Below are positions 33,556 to 42,421 of a stretch of DNA of 47,510 nucleotides, piece by piece; positions within the stretch are counted from its first letter, which is position 1, and each line of letters starts with the position of its first letter. This DNA is from Pseudomonadota bacterium (lineage in GTDB: Bacteria; Pseudomonadota; Alphaproteobacteria; Rhizobiales; Beijerinckiaceae): positions 1 through 47,510 of the forward strand of contig JAKAJL010000029.1 of assembly GCA_021813805.1 (NCBI GenBank), in the 5' to 3' direction. A program made the position numbers and the translations under genes. Below the pieces are notes generated by a model. The model saw only the letters and a list, made by a program, of their open reading frames with translations, did not search any database and was not told the origin of the DNA.

Positions 33556-34377
33556 TTGAGCGGTCGAGCCGTTTTTACCTGGGCGGAAGGCGCTAGCGCG
33601 GCGCGCCGCGCATGGCGTGATCTCGCCGCCCATTGGCGTCGGCCCCTGGCGCCGGCCGCGCCTCTCTGGCCGCTGTGGATCGCGCTTGCCGTCCTGACGG
33701 CGTCGGTCCTGATCCCGATCGGCCTGGCCCTCGACGAGAAAACCGCCCGCGCCGCTCTTCGCCTCGACCCCGATTTCATCCATGTTTTCGGCGCAATCAG
33801 TCAGATTGGCAAGTCGCACTGGCTGTTCGCGCTGTCGCTGCTGGCGGTCGCCGTCGGTCTGTTCCGGCGCGAAATTGTTTTGGGCCCGAGGCGGCGCGCG
33901 GCCTGGGGGCTCGTCGCCTCGCGCGGGCTCTATTTCTTCGCCGTCATGGCGTTTTCCGGGATCGCCGCCCAGGTCGTGAAACATGTCGTCGGCCGGGCCA
34001 GGCCCTATCTCATCGATCTCGACGGCCCGTTTCACTTTGATTTCTTCTCCCTGAAGGCGGTGGAGGCGAGCTTTCCCTCGGGCCACACCACGACGGTCTT
34101 CGCCGCCTTGGCCGCGCTCACCTTGCTGTGGCCGCGCCTGGGGCCGGCCTTTCTGATCGTGGCTCTGCCGGTCGCCGCGTCGCGGATCGTCCTCGGCGCG
34201 CATTACGTGAGCGACGTCGCCGGAGGCGCGTGCCTTGGCCTCGCCTCGGCGCTAGCCGTCGCGCGGATTTTCGCCCGGCGCCGCATCGCCTTCACCCTTG
34301 CGCCCGGCGCCATCGTTCCCAGGCCGCGCAGCTTGAAATCGATCGGGAAGAGTCAAAATTTGACAGATCGCCGGTAA
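33556..34377 (+). CDS. PAP2-family membrane phosphatase
   Basis: Integral membrane lipid phosphatase-like enzyme of 273 residues with about six helices. The three PAP2 motifs are present: KHVVGRARPYL (KxxxxxxRP), FPSGHTTTVF (PSGH) and SRIVLGAHYVSDVAGG (SRxxxxxHxxxD). Members remove phosphate from undecaprenyl pyrophosphate, phosphatidate or lipid A; which applies here is unknown. I chose TTG at 33556 because GGGGAAGGAA sits just upstream; the only upstream ATG (33472) lies five bases behind the tRNA-Arg 3' end and would give an implausible N-terminus. The tRNA promoter may also serve this gene. Confidence 0.87.
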   Translation: MSGRAVFTWAEGASAARRAWRDLAAHWRRPLAPAAPLWPLWIALAVLTASVLIPIGLALDEKTARAALRLDPDFIHVFGAISQIGKSHWLFALSLLAVAVGLFRREIVLGPRRRAAWGLVASRGLYFFAVMAFSGIAAQVVKHVVGRARPYLIDLDGPFHFDFFSLKAVEASFPSGHTTTVFAALAALTLLWPRLGPAFLIVALPVAASRIVLGAHYVSDVAGGACLGLASALAVARIFARRRIAFTLAPGAIVPRPRSLKSIGKSQNLTDRR

Positions 34378-34413
34378 TATGCAATTATTCGAATATAAGC
34401 GAGCAGGAGAGGT

Positions 34414-34926
34414 TTGGACTTGCCTGAAGTTCTGGAAATGTGCGGCTGCCGCAATTTCACCCGGCTCGGGCCGCGCGACGCCGACCGTTATGCCGATCAT
34501 CTGCTGCGTCTCAGCGAGAAGGACCGGCGCCTGCGCTTCTTCGGCGACGCCGAGGACTTTCTGATCGAGCTTCACGCGGGCGCGGCGGCTTCCGATCAGA
34601 GAATCGTCGTGATCTGCGAGGAGGACGGCGTGATTCGCGCCGCCGCCGAATTGCTGGCCGATCCGACGCGGCCCGAGGTCGGCGAGTTGGCCTTCACCGT
34701 CGAAGGGGACTGCCAGCGCAAAGGCATGGGCTCCGCGCTGATGAAGGAAGTGATTGACGCCGGCGTTCAGGCCGGATTCGAACGGCTGGAGCTGGAAATC
34801 CTGCCCGACAACGAATCGATGCTGGCGCTTGCGCGGCGCTTCTTCGAGCGGATCGAAGCGCGCGACGGCCGCCTGTTCGCCTCGATCGATCTGGCCGAGG
34901 TCACGCGCCGGTCCGCATCCGCCTAA
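34414..34926 (+). CDS. GNAT family N-acetyltransferase
   Basis: A 170-residue GNAT enzyme. FTRLGPRDADRYADHLLRLS starts the fold, LAFTVEGDCQRKGMGSALMKEVID is motif A with the QRKGMG acetyl-CoA loop, and LELEILPDNESMLALARRFF is motif B. The substrate is unknown. A TTG at 34414 or 34420 behind AGGAGAGG is the likely start; an ATG at 34438 would remove only eight residues. It converges on the PLP enzyme gene and overlaps its 3' end by 26 bases. Confidence 0.85.
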   Translation: MDLPEVLEMCGCRNFTRLGPRDADRYADHLLRLSEKDRRLRFFGDAEDFLIELHAGAAASDQRIVVICEEDGVIRAAAELLADPTRPEVGELAFTVEGDCQRKGMGSALMKEVIDAGVQAGFERLELEILPDNESMLALARRFFERIEARDGRLFASIDLAEVTRRSASA

Positions 34927-36091
34927 AACCCTGCTCGAGGTCGGCCGTGAGATCCTCGATGTCTTCGAGTCCAACCGAGAAGCGCAGGGCCGGCCCTTCC
35001 GGCGCCCATGTGGTCGCGGTGCGATAGGACCGGCAATCGAAGGGGATGACCAGGCTCTCGTAACCGCCCCAGCTATAGCCCATGCCGAACAGCTCCAGCC
35101 CGTCGAGCAGGGCGGCAAGCGCCGCTCTGGGAACCGGCTTGAGGATGACCGAGAACAGGCCCGAGGCGCCAAGGAAGTCGCGTTTCCAGATCGCGTGTCC
35201 GGGGTCGTCCTCCAGGCCGGGATGGAGCACCCGCGACACTTCAGGGCGTCGTTTCAGCCATTCCGCCAGCGCGAATCCCTGACGCTCCGCCTCGCGCAGG
35301 CGCAGATCCATCGTTCGCAAGCCGCGCAGGGCCAGAAACACGTCGTCGGGCCCGGCGCACATGGCGAAGAGATTGAACGTCTGGCGCAGGGGCTTGAGCC
35401 ATTGCTCATTGGCTGAAACCAGGCCAAGCAGCAGGTCGGAATGGCCGGACAGATATTTGGTGCCGGCCTCGATGGCGAGATCGACCCCGCGCTCATGCGG
35501 CGGGAAGAACAAGGGCGTCGCCCAGGTATTATCCATGATCACGCAGGCGCCGCGGGCATGCGCGGCTTCGGCTATGGCCGGAACGTCCTGCATTTCAAAA
35601 CTCTGCGAGCCCGGCGCCTCGACCAGCACCGCTTTGGTGTTGGGCCGCATCAGCGCGGCGATTCCGCCGCCGATGAGAGGATCGTAATAGCTCGTCTCCA
35701 CCCCCATCCGGGCCAGAAACACGTCGCAGAAGGTCCGGGTCGGCAGATAGGCGGAATCGGTGACGAGCACATGGTCGCCGGCCTTCACCGCCGTGAGCAA
35801 GGCGACGGTGATCGCGGCGAGGCCCGAGGAGGCGAGCACCGTTCCGGCGGCGCCGGCGATTTCCGACCAGGCCTTTTCCAGCGCCTCGGTGGTCGGCGTG
35901 CCGAGCGTGCCATAGATGAAGCGCTTGCCGTGCCGGGCTTCGAGATCGGCGAGCGTCGGCTGCAACACGGTCGAGCCGCGATAGATCGGCGTATTGACGA
36001 AGCCGAACTGTTCGAACGGATCGCGCCCCGCGTGAACGAGCCTTGTGCGCGCGCGCCGCCTCTGCCCCGATTGCGGTTTGGATTTGGACAT
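34901..36091 (-). CDS. PLP-dependent cystathionine beta-lyase-like enzyme (Cys/Met metabolism family)
   Basis: Fold-type I PLP enzyme of 396 residues; cystathionine beta-lyase (MetC), cleaving cystathionine to homocysteine, pyruvate and ammonia, is the most likely activity. VHAGRDPFEQFGFVNTPIYR, YGTLGTPTTEALEKA, ASSGLAAITVALL and MDNTWATPLFF are family blocks, and AGTKYLSGHSD supplies the PLP lysine (Lys212). SWGGYESL near residue 350 favours beta-lyase over cystathionine gamma-synthase. The ATG at 36091 has AAAGG nine bases upstream; the longer open frame ahead lies over the divergent gene. Substrate choice within the family remains uncertain. Confidence 0.9.
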   Translation of the reverse strand: MSKSKPQSGQRRRARTRLVHAGRDPFEQFGFVNTPIYRGSTVLQPTLADLEARHGKRFIYGTLGTPTTEALEKAWSEIAGAAGTVLASSGLAAITVALLTAVKAGDHVLVTDSAYLPTRTFCDVFLARMGVETSYYDPLIGGGIAALMRPNTKAVLVEAPGSQSFEMQDVPAIAEAAHARGACVIMDNTWATPLFFPPHERGVDLAIEAGTKYLSGHSDLLLGLVSANEQWLKPLRQTFNLFAMCAGPDDVFLALRGLRTMDLRLREAERQGFALAEWLKRRPEVSRVLHPGLEDDPGHAIWKRDFLGASGLFSVILKPVPRAALAALLDGLELFGMGYSWGGYESLVIPFDCRSYRTATTWAPEGPALRFSVGLEDIEDLTADLEQGFRRMRTGA

Positions 36092-36179
36092 GGGAAAAAA
36101 CCTTTCGCCGCGACCTTGGCGGGAGGGAAGGGACCGCGTCAAGGGCGGCGCGAAGGGCGGCAACGGAGATGCGGGCCTC

Positions 36180-36938
36180 ATGTTCATTTTCGACATCGTC
36201 GGACACGCCTTGGCCGATTTTCTCACCAAGGAGCGCGACATCGGCGCGGCGAGTCCGCCGACGCCGCCCGACGCCCTGATCGCCGCCCTGCGTCCCGGCG
36301 ACGTGCTGCTGGTCGATGGCAAGGCCCGCATTTCCTCGGCGATCAAATATCTGAGCCAATCGACCTGGTCCCATGCCGCGCTCTATGTCGGCCCGTCCGG
36401 CGGCTGCGGCGCGCATTGCGTCATCGAGGCCGATCTGGTCGGCGGCGTGCGCCGGGTCGGCGTCGAGCGCTACGCCGGCTTTCACACTAGGATCTGCCGG
36501 CCCGTCGGGCTGAGCGAGGACGATCGCGAGGCTTTGATCGATTTCGCCGAGGCCCGGCTGGGCGACCGCTACGATCTGCGCAACGTTTTCGACCTCGCGC
36601 GCTATCTTATGCCCAATCCGCCCATTCCCTCACGCTGGCGCCGGCGCATGCTGGCGCTCGGCAGCGGCGATCCGACCCGCGCCATCTGCTCGACCCTGAT
36701 CGCCCAAGCCTTCCAGTCGATACAATATCCGATCCTGCCCGATATCGAACGGGTCAGGACAAACCACGACGGCTGCGAGGAATGCGTCGAGGAAATCGCG
36801 CATATCCGCCATTATTCGCTGTTCACGCCGCGCGACTTCGACGTTTCGCCCTTTTTTCAGATCGTCAAGCCGACTCTCGAAAGTGGTTTCAATTTCAAGG
36901 CCGTCCAATGGGCGGACGTGCGCGAGACCATCGAGTGA
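36180..36938 (+). CDS. YiiX/YebB-like permuted papain-fold hydrolase (C92 family)
   Basis: A 252-residue protein of the permuted NlpC/P60-like fold. LRPGDVLLVDGKARISSAIKY leads to QSTWSHAALYVG with the catalytic His65, and AICSTLIAQAFQ holds the catalytic Cys170; in this fold the His precedes the Cys. Members hydrolyse amide or ester bonds, sometimes of lipids or peptidoglycan; the substrate here is unknown. There is no clear signal peptide, although the first helix MFIFDIVGHALADFL is moderately hydrophobic. The ATG at 36180 follows CGGAG. It is divergent from the PLP enzyme across 88 bases. Confidence 0.87.
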   Translation: MFIFDIVGHALADFLTKERDIGAASPPTPPDALIAALRPGDVLLVDGKARISSAIKYLSQSTWSHAALYVGPSGGCGAHCVIEADLVGGVRRVGVERYAGFHTRICRPVGLSEDDREALIDFAEARLGDRYDLRNVFDLARYLMPNPPIPSRWRRRMLALGSGDPTRAICSTLIAQAFQSIQYPILPDIERVRTNHDGCEECVEEIAHIRHYSLFTPRDFDVSPFFQIVKPTLESGFNFKAVQWADVRETIE

Positions 36939-37331
36939 AAACAGCCAAACCGCGCCTTGCGAAACAGGTCTCCAAACTTTGGCCACATCGCGCCATCGCC
37001 GGCGAGGGGACCGTTCCCCGCCCCTTGTGGGGAGGGAGCAGGCTTCGGGCCGCTACGGCCGGCGTGGCGGGCGAGACGCCTGCCCGCGCCGAGATCGCGG
37101 TGAAATTTCAATCGAACGTCGTAAAATGACGTGCAAGATTAAGAACAAATGGGCTTTTTTCTACAAGTTACGGCGATTTTCGCGACAAAGCTCGTCATTA
37201 CTTGATCCTGTAGCCGTGATGTCGCGCGAGAATCCCATGTCGAAAACTTTCCGGGGACACGATCCTTGTCTGCGCTCTTCGCCGCGCCTAACGTCGGCAG
37301 CCGGGCGGCAGGGCTCTCGGAGATGTGACGG
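36939..37331. other. Intergenic region with a degenerate GC palindrome
   Basis: No gene seen. Near 37010-37035, CCCCGCCCC TTGT GGGGAGGG is an imperfect relative of the palindrome at 22636-22660. A less GC-rich stretch at 37110-37210 probably contains the promoter of the DUF1566 gene; no clear boxes were found. Confidence 0.5.
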
Positions 37332-38357
37332 ATGAGCGCGACCAATCCTCAAAACTGCCTTCGCACCGGACAGACGACATGTCACGATGAAGTCGGGCGG
37401 GAATTAACCTGCGCTGGAAGCGGCCAGGATGCGGAGTTTCAGGCAGGCGCCCCATGGCCCGCGCCGCGTTTTGAACCCCGCGAGGAGATCGTCCTCGATC
37501 GTCTTACCGGCCTCGTCTGGACGCGGAACGCCAATCTGCCGGGTTGGCCGATGTTCTGGGATGAGGCGCTGGACTTTGTGGCGGCGATGAACCGCGATCG
37601 CGCCCTCGGCTTTACGGACTGGCGCCTGCCCAATCGTCGCGAGCTTCGCAGCCTCGTCAGCCATCAGACGAAGAAGCCGGCCCTGCCGCTCGGACATCCC
37701 TTCGTCAATGTCGTCGAAAGCTGGTACTGGACCTCGACCAGCGCCGCGATCCGCCCTGCTCACGCTTGGTATGTCCATATGGCCGGGGCGCGGATGTTTT
37801 ATGGCGCGAAGGACCAGTCCTATCTGGTCTGGCCGGTGCGCGGCGCGGGCGACGGCCTGCTGCCCGCGACGGGGCAAATTTCTTGTTTCGACAGTCTGGG
37901 TCGCAAAATCGCCTGCGCGGGTTCTGGTCAGGACGCAGAGACGACAACCGGCCGCGCCTGGCCCCAAAGCCGCTTTTCCGTCGCGGGCGAAGTCGTCATC
38001 GATCATTTGACTGGTCTCGGCTGGCGGCGTGACGCGAGTCTGACCGCCGCCGCGGTGAGTTGGCGCGAAGCCCTCGCGGCCGTGGCGCAGCTGAATGGCG
38101 CCGGAAGCGCAGGCTTCTGGCGACTGCCGAATATCAACGAGCTTGAATCCCTCGTGGATTGTGAAAGATACGGCCCGGCTTTGCCCGATGGCCATCTTTT
38201 CGAGAATGTGAGAGCATTTTACTGGTCGTCCACCACCAGCGTTTTCGAGCCCGACTGGGCCTGGGCCCTCTATCTTGAAAAAGGCGCGATCGGCGTCGGC
38301 GGGAAAGGCGGACGTCACTTCTTCGTCTGGCCGGTTTCAACGCCGCGATGTGCTTGA
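37332..38357 (+). CDS. Tandem DUF1566 (Lcl C-terminal domain) protein
   Basis: A 341-residue protein made of two homologous halves, about 14-173 and 182-337. Each begins with a CxDxxGRxxxCAGSGQDAE block, then RLTGLVWTRNAN or HLTGLGWRRDAS, WRLPNRRELRSLV or WRLPNINELESLV, YWTSTS or YWSSTT, and ends in YLVWPVR or FFVWPVS. These are DUF1566 marks, a lectin-like fold related to the formylglycine-generating/C-type lectin group and usually found in surface or exported proteins. Four conserved Cys (two per half) could form disulphides, but I see no signal peptide from the ATG at 37332. Function unknown; ligand binding is a guess. Confidence 0.82.
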   Translation: MSATNPQNCLRTGQTTCHDEVGRELTCAGSGQDAEFQAGAPWPAPRFEPREEIVLDRLTGLVWTRNANLPGWPMFWDEALDFVAAMNRDRALGFTDWRLPNRRELRSLVSHQTKKPALPLGHPFVNVVESWYWTSTSAAIRPAHAWYVHMAGARMFYGAKDQSYLVWPVRGAGDGLLPATGQISCFDSLGRKIACAGSGQDAETTTGRAWPQSRFSVAGEVVIDHLTGLGWRRDASLTAAAVSWREALAAVAQLNGAGSAGFWRLPNINELESLVDCERYGPALPDGHLFENVRAFYWSSTTSVFEPDWAWALYLEKGAIGVGGKGGRHFFVWPVSTPRCA

Positions 38358-38422
38358 ATGTGCTTCAAGCTTTGCAAATTTCGGCTCGGCGCCTAGGTTG
38401 GGCAGGAATGGAATCGCCGGAT

Positions 38423-39463
38423 ATGCGCAAATCGAGCCATCCGCGCCGGATTTTTTCGGCGATCGGTTTTTTCGCCGTCCTTCTCGGCGCTTTCGCCGGG
38501 CTGGCGGCGCGCGCCGATACTTTGGATGCGACGCGGGCGCGCGGTTTTGTGACCTGCGGGGTCAATATCGGGCTGGCGGGCTTTGGTCTGCCGGACGATC
38601 GCGGCGTCTGGCGCGGCTTCGACATCGACACGTGCCGCGCCGTGGCGGCGGCGATTTTCGACGATCCCGGCAAGGTGAGATATATCCCCTTGTCGTCGAA
38701 AGACCGCTTCACCGCCCTGCAGTCGGGGGAAGTGGACCTCCTCTCGCACAACACCACCTGGACCGAGTCGCGCGAAGTCGGGCAGGGGCTTCTGTTCACC
38801 GCGATCAATTTTTACGACGGCCAGGGTTTTCTGGTCCGCAAAAGTCTGGGGATTTCGTCCGCCCTCAAACTCGATGGCGCCTCGGTCTGCGTCCAGCAGG
38901 GCACGACCAATGAACTCAATCTCGCCGATTTCTTCCGCTCGCATGGGATGAAAATGGAGCCGGTGGTTTTCGCGACCGCCGACGAAGCGATCAGAGCCTA
39001 TGATTCGGGGCGCTGCGACGCCTTTTCCACCGACGCCTCCGGGCTTTACGCCGAGCGCCTGAAGCTCGCCCATCCGGACGAGAATGTCGTGCTCAAGGAG
39101 ACGATTTCGAAAGAGCCCTTTTCCCCGGCGGTGCGACAGGGCGACGACCGTTGGTTCAATCTGGTGAAATGGACGCAATTCGCACTTGTGGACGCCGAGG
39201 AGCTGGGCGTGACCTCGCGGAATGTCGATGAAATGGAGCGGTCGCCCAACCCGGAAATCCGCCGCCTGTTGGGCGTCGAGGGCGATTATGGCGCGGGGCT
39301 TGGCCTGACGCCCGACTGGGCGGCGAGGATCATAAAAGCGGTCGGCAACTACGGCGAAATTTTCGAGCGCAATCTCGGAAAAGACTCGAGCCTGAAAATC
39401 CCGCGCGGCCTCAACGCCTCGTGGCGCGACGGCGGGCTGCTCTACGCCCCGCCGGTGCGGTGA
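38423..39463 (+). CDS. aapJ: General L-amino acid ABC transporter, periplasmic binding protein
   Basis: Solute-binding protein of the Aap (general L-amino acid permease) type. The 346 residues start with a signal peptide (RIFSAIGFFAVLLGAFAGLAARA). LDATRARGFVTCGVNIGLAG, WRGFDIDTCRAVAAAIF, VDLLSHNTTWTESREV and the long C-terminal region typical of AapJ (DRWFNLVKWTQFALVDAEEL) distinguish it from shorter glutamine- or histidine-binding proteins. The ATG at 38423 places the signal peptide correctly; one at 38408 would add five residues. Its stop overlaps the start of aapQ. Confidence 0.93.
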   Translation: MRKSSHPRRIFSAIGFFAVLLGAFAGLAARADTLDATRARGFVTCGVNIGLAGFGLPDDRGVWRGFDIDTCRAVAAAIFDDPGKVRYIPLSSKDRFTALQSGEVDLLSHNTTWTESREVGQGLLFTAINFYDGQGFLVRKSLGISSALKLDGASVCVQQGTTNELNLADFFRSHGMKMEPVVFATADEAIRAYDSGRCDAFSTDASGLYAERLKLAHPDENVVLKETISKEPFSPAVRQGDDRWFNLVKWTQFALVDAEELGVTSRNVDEMERSPNPEIRRLLGVEGDYGAGLGLTPDWAARIIKAVGNYGEIFERNLGKDSSLKIPRGLNASWRDGGLLYAPPVR

Positions 39464-40440
39464 GCGCGGCCGTGCGGCGCCTCGCGATCCAGGCCGGGCT
39501 GGCGCTCGCGCTCGGCCTCCTGCTTGGCGTGGCTTATCTCAATGCGCGGAAGAATCTCCATGCGCTCGGCATTCCGACCTCTTTCGCCTTCCTGCGCGAT
39601 GTCGCCGGCTTCAGCATCAACCAGAGCCTGATTTCCTTTTCACCGCTGTCGACCTATGGCCGGGCGCTGCTGGTCGGCCTGCTCAACACCCTGCTGGTTT
39701 CGGTTCTGGCGGGGATTTTCGCGACACTGATCGGCTTTGTGGCGGGTTTCGCGCATCTGTCGCGCAATTTCGCGCTGTCGCGGCTGGTGGCGGCCTATGT
39801 CGGCGTCGTGCGCAATCTGCCGCTGCTGCTTCAACTCCTGTTCTGTTATGTCGCCGTGCTGGCGCCCCTGCCGGGGCCGGCGGACTCCCATCATTTCGCC
39901 GGCTTTGTCCTGAACGATCGCGGGCTTTACGCGCCCGCGCTTTCCTTCGTTCATGGCTGGCCGGCGATCGACTGGTCTTCGTTCGATCCGGCGCTCAACC
40001 GTTTCAATGTCGTCGGCGGCTGGCGCTTGTCGCCCGAGGCCTGCGCGCTCGTCCTCGCCCTGTCGGTCTATACCGGGGCCTATATCGCCGAGATCGTGCG
40101 CGCCGGCGTGGAAAGCGTGGCGCGCGGCCAGAGCGAGGCCGCGGCGGCACTGGGTTTGAGCCCGGCGCAGGCGCGGCGCCTGGTAATCCGGCCGCAGGCG
40201 ATGCGGGTGATCCTGCCGCCGCTGATCAGCCAATATCTGGCGATGACCAAGAATTCTTCGCTCGCCGCCTTTGTCGGCTTCGCCGATCTGATGCAGGTCT
40301 CCGGCACGATCCTCAACCAGACCGGCGCCGCCTTGCAGGTCATGGCCCTGGTCATGGCGCTCTATCTCGCCCTTTCTCTGGTCACGCTCGCCCTCACGCG
40401 GCTCTATGAGCGCCGGCTGCGCTGGGGAGGGCGGACATGA
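39460..40440 (+). CDS. aapQ: General L-amino acid ABC transporter, permease 1
   Basis: Inner-membrane permease of the HisMQ/AapQ type, 326 residues. YGRALLVGLLNTLLVSVLAGIF opens the transport domain, VRNLPLLLQLLFCY follows, and EAAAALGLSPAQARRLVIRP is the EAA loop that docks on the ATPase. I chose the GTG at 39460, whose GTGA overlaps the aapJ stop, instead of a GTG at 39421 inside aapJ. It is followed by aapM with an ATGA overlap, so the three genes are translationally coupled. Confidence 0.92.
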   Translation: MSAAVRRLAIQAGLALALGLLLGVAYLNARKNLHALGIPTSFAFLRDVAGFSINQSLISFSPLSTYGRALLVGLLNTLLVSVLAGIFATLIGFVAGFAHLSRNFALSRLVAAYVGVVRNLPLLLQLLFCYVAVLAPLPGPADSHHFAGFVLNDRGLYAPALSFVHGWPAIDWSSFDPALNRFNVVGGWRLSPEACALVLALSVYTGAYIAEIVRAGVESVARGQSEAAAALGLSPAQARRLVIRPQAMRVILPPLISQYLAMTKNSSLAAFVGFADLMQVSGTILNQTGAALQVMALVMALYLALSLVTLALTRLYERRLRWGGRT

Positions 40441-41564
40441 CGGATTTTTGCCGCGCCGCACCCGTACCGCAACGCCCGCCGCCGAATTTTTCACGCCCCT
40501 TCCATGCGGTTCTGCGCGAAAGATTTTTCGCCGACTGGAGTTCCGCCGCGATTACTTTCGCGGTCTTCGTCTTTCTCGCCGTCGCGCTGCCGCCGCTGTG
40601 GCGCTTCCTGATCGCGGATGCGGTGTGGCGGGCGCCCGACGGCGTCGCCTGCCGGGCGCCGGGGGCAGGGGCCTGCTGGGCCTTCATCGCCGCCAAGACG
40701 CCGTTTTTCCTCTACGGCTCCTATCCGCCCGGCCAGCGCTGGCGCGTCGACATCGCCTTCGGCCTCGCCGCCGCCCTAATTTTCTGGGCGCTGTGGCCGA
40801 GCGCGCGGGGCAGAAGTCTCGCCGCGATCGGCTTTTTCGTCGTGCTGCCTCCGGTTGGCGTCGCGCTGCTCAGTGGCGCGCCGGCGCTGGGTCTCCCGAG
40901 GGTGGAAACGACTCTTTGGGGCGGTGCGATGGTCACTCTGTTGGTGGCGCTGACCGGCATTGTCGTCGCGCTTCCGGGCGGCGCGCTGCTGGCGCTGGGG
41001 CGGCGCTCGGACCTGCCGGCGCTGCGGCTTTTTTGCGCGATGCTGATCGAATTTGCGCGCGGCGCGCCGCTGATCGCGGTTCTCTTCATGGCGAACGCCA
41101 TGTTGCCCCTGTTCCTGCCGCCCAACTGGGCGCCGGAGCGGCTGCTGCGGCCCTTGTTCGGCGTCGCGCTTTTTGCCTCGGCCTATATGGCGGAAGTGGT
41201 GCGCGCCGGGCTCAACGCCGTGCCGTCGGGGCAGAGCGAGGCGGCGCAGGCCTTGGGCTTGAGCCGGATCGCGACCCTGCGCCTCGTCGTCCTGCCGCAG
41301 GCTTTTGCCGCGGTGATTCCGGCCATCGTCAATAATTTCGTCGCTTTGTTCAAGGACACGACCTTGGTGGCGATCGTCGGAATTTTTGATTTCCTGCACA
41401 CGGTGGACGCGGCGCGGCTCGACCCGCGCTGGGCCGGCCCGAAAATCGCCGCCACGGCCTATGTCTTCGCCGGCCTGTTCTATCTCGCCTTCTGCCTTTC
41501 CATGTCGGCCTATGCGCGCGGCGTGGAGCGGCGTCTTTCAGCGAGCCGTCCCCCTCGCCGATGA
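40437..41564 (+). CDS. aapM: General L-amino acid ABC transporter, permease 2
   Basis: Second permease of the heterodimer, 375 residues with the longer N-terminal part typical of AapM. ETTLWGGAMVTLLVALTGIV, EFARGAPLIAVLFMANAMLP and EAAQALGLSRIATLRLVVLP (EAA loop) are characteristic. The usual fourth gene, the AapP ATPase, does not follow: the next gene, 87 bases on, is ndk. The transporter must use an ATPase encoded elsewhere, or is incomplete. The protein itself looks intact, with a full C-terminus. Confidence 0.92.
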   Translation: MTDFCRAAPVPQRPPPNFSRPFHAVLRERFFADWSSAAITFAVFVFLAVALPPLWRFLIADAVWRAPDGVACRAPGAGACWAFIAAKTPFFLYGSYPPGQRWRVDIAFGLAAALIFWALWPSARGRSLAAIGFFVVLPPVGVALLSGAPALGLPRVETTLWGGAMVTLLVALTGIVVALPGGALLALGRRSDLPALRLFCAMLIEFARGAPLIAVLFMANAMLPLFLPPNWAPERLLRPLFGVALFASAYMAEVVRAGLNAVPSGQSEAAQALGLSRIATLRLVVLPQAFAAVIPAIVNNFVALFKDTTLVAIVGIFDFLHTVDAARLDPRWAGPKIAATAYVFAGLFYLAFCLSMSAYARGVERRLSASRPPRR

Positions 41565-41651
41565 AGCGAAAAGCCGCCACGCTCTTGCTCCCGCAGGGCG
41601 CCGCGTCTATAAGCGCGGCGCTTTCTCTTTCATAAAACGGAATCCCGCTCC

Positions 41652-42074
41652 ATGGCGATCGAACGCACTTTTTCCATTATCAAGCCCGACGCGACCCGCC
41701 GCAATCTGACCGGCGCGATCAACGCCAAGATCGAGGGCGCCGGCCTGCGCATCGTCGCGCAGAAGCGCGTCCACATGACCCGCGGCCAGGCCGAGACCTT
41801 TTACGCCGTCCACAAGGAGCGCCCGTTCTTCGGCGAACTGGTCGAGCAGATGTCGGCGGCGCCGGTCGTTGTGCAGGTGCTTGAAGGCGAGGACGCCATC
41901 AGGCGCTACCGCGAGGTGATGGGCCCGACCAATCCGGAAAAGGCCGATCCGGGCACGATCCGCAAGGAATTCGCGCTGAACATGGGCGAGAATTCCGTTC
42001 ACGGCTCCGACGCGCCGGAAACCGCTGCGAAGGAAATCGCGCAATGGTTTTCGGGCAACGAAATCGTCGGCTGA
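41652..42074 (+). CDS. ndk: Nucleoside diphosphate kinase
   Basis: Exchanges the gamma phosphate between nucleoside tri- and diphosphates through a phosphohistidine. The 140 residues are the family's usual size. [18 protein letters not shown] opens the fold, and [20 protein letters not shown] contains the active His117. It is followed by a strong terminator and is probably a single-gene unit. Confidence 0.97.
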   Translation: MAIERTFSIIKPDATRRNLTGAINAKIEGAGLRIVAQKRVHMTRGQAETFYAVHKERPFFGELVEQMSAAPVVVQVLEGEDAIRRYREVMGPTNPEKADPGTIRKEFALNMGENSVHGSDAPETAAKEIAQWFSGNEIVG

Positions 42075-42101
42075 ACCGACCGCCAAGATTTCAATTCTAT
42101 G

Positions 42102-42130
42102 ACGCCGGGCCGCAAGCCCGGCGTTTTGTT
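42102..42130 (+). terminator. Intrinsic terminator of ndk
   Basis: CGCCGGGC (42103-42110), loop CGCAA, GCCCGGCG (42116-42123), then TTTTGTT. A perfect eight-base stem with a T-rich tail, 28 bases after the ndk stop. Confidence 0.88.
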
Positions 42131-42159
42131 TGCGCGGCGATCACGTTTCTGTGATCTCC

Positions 42160-42412
42160 GGAATGAAGGAGACGATCTTTGTTGCAACGAACAATTCGCA
42201 TTATCGAATATCATGTAAATGAATTCGCCGTATTTTCAGGCTAAAATTTGTTTATTGTGTCATTGTGAAAGAAAATAAGTTATCGTATATGATCGTATAG
42301 TAATCAAAATTCTAACGTATATCGAGATAATCGTATAATATTACAAAAACTGTTTCGTCATTTTTATGCCTAATTTTAGAGTGAAGCCTACGCCATCGTC
42401 AACAATACGGAG
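42160..42412. promoter_or_regulatory. AT-rich island with repeated ATCGTATA upstream of the RlpA-like gene
   Basis: About 250 bases strikingly richer in A and T than anything else in the window. ATCGTATA occurs at 42282, 42292 (one helical turn apart) and 42330, with a near copy ACGTATAT at 42315. No coding frame is credible here. It is the only space for the promoter of the RlpA-like gene, and the repeated octamer could be a binding site for a regulator or a nucleoid protein. Confidence 0.5.
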
Positions 42413-42421
42413 GTGTATGCA

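Noticed and set aside
37005-37040. GC palindrome as a terminator
   Set aside because: Imperfect stem and no T run; kept only as a decayed relative of the palindrome at 22636-22660.
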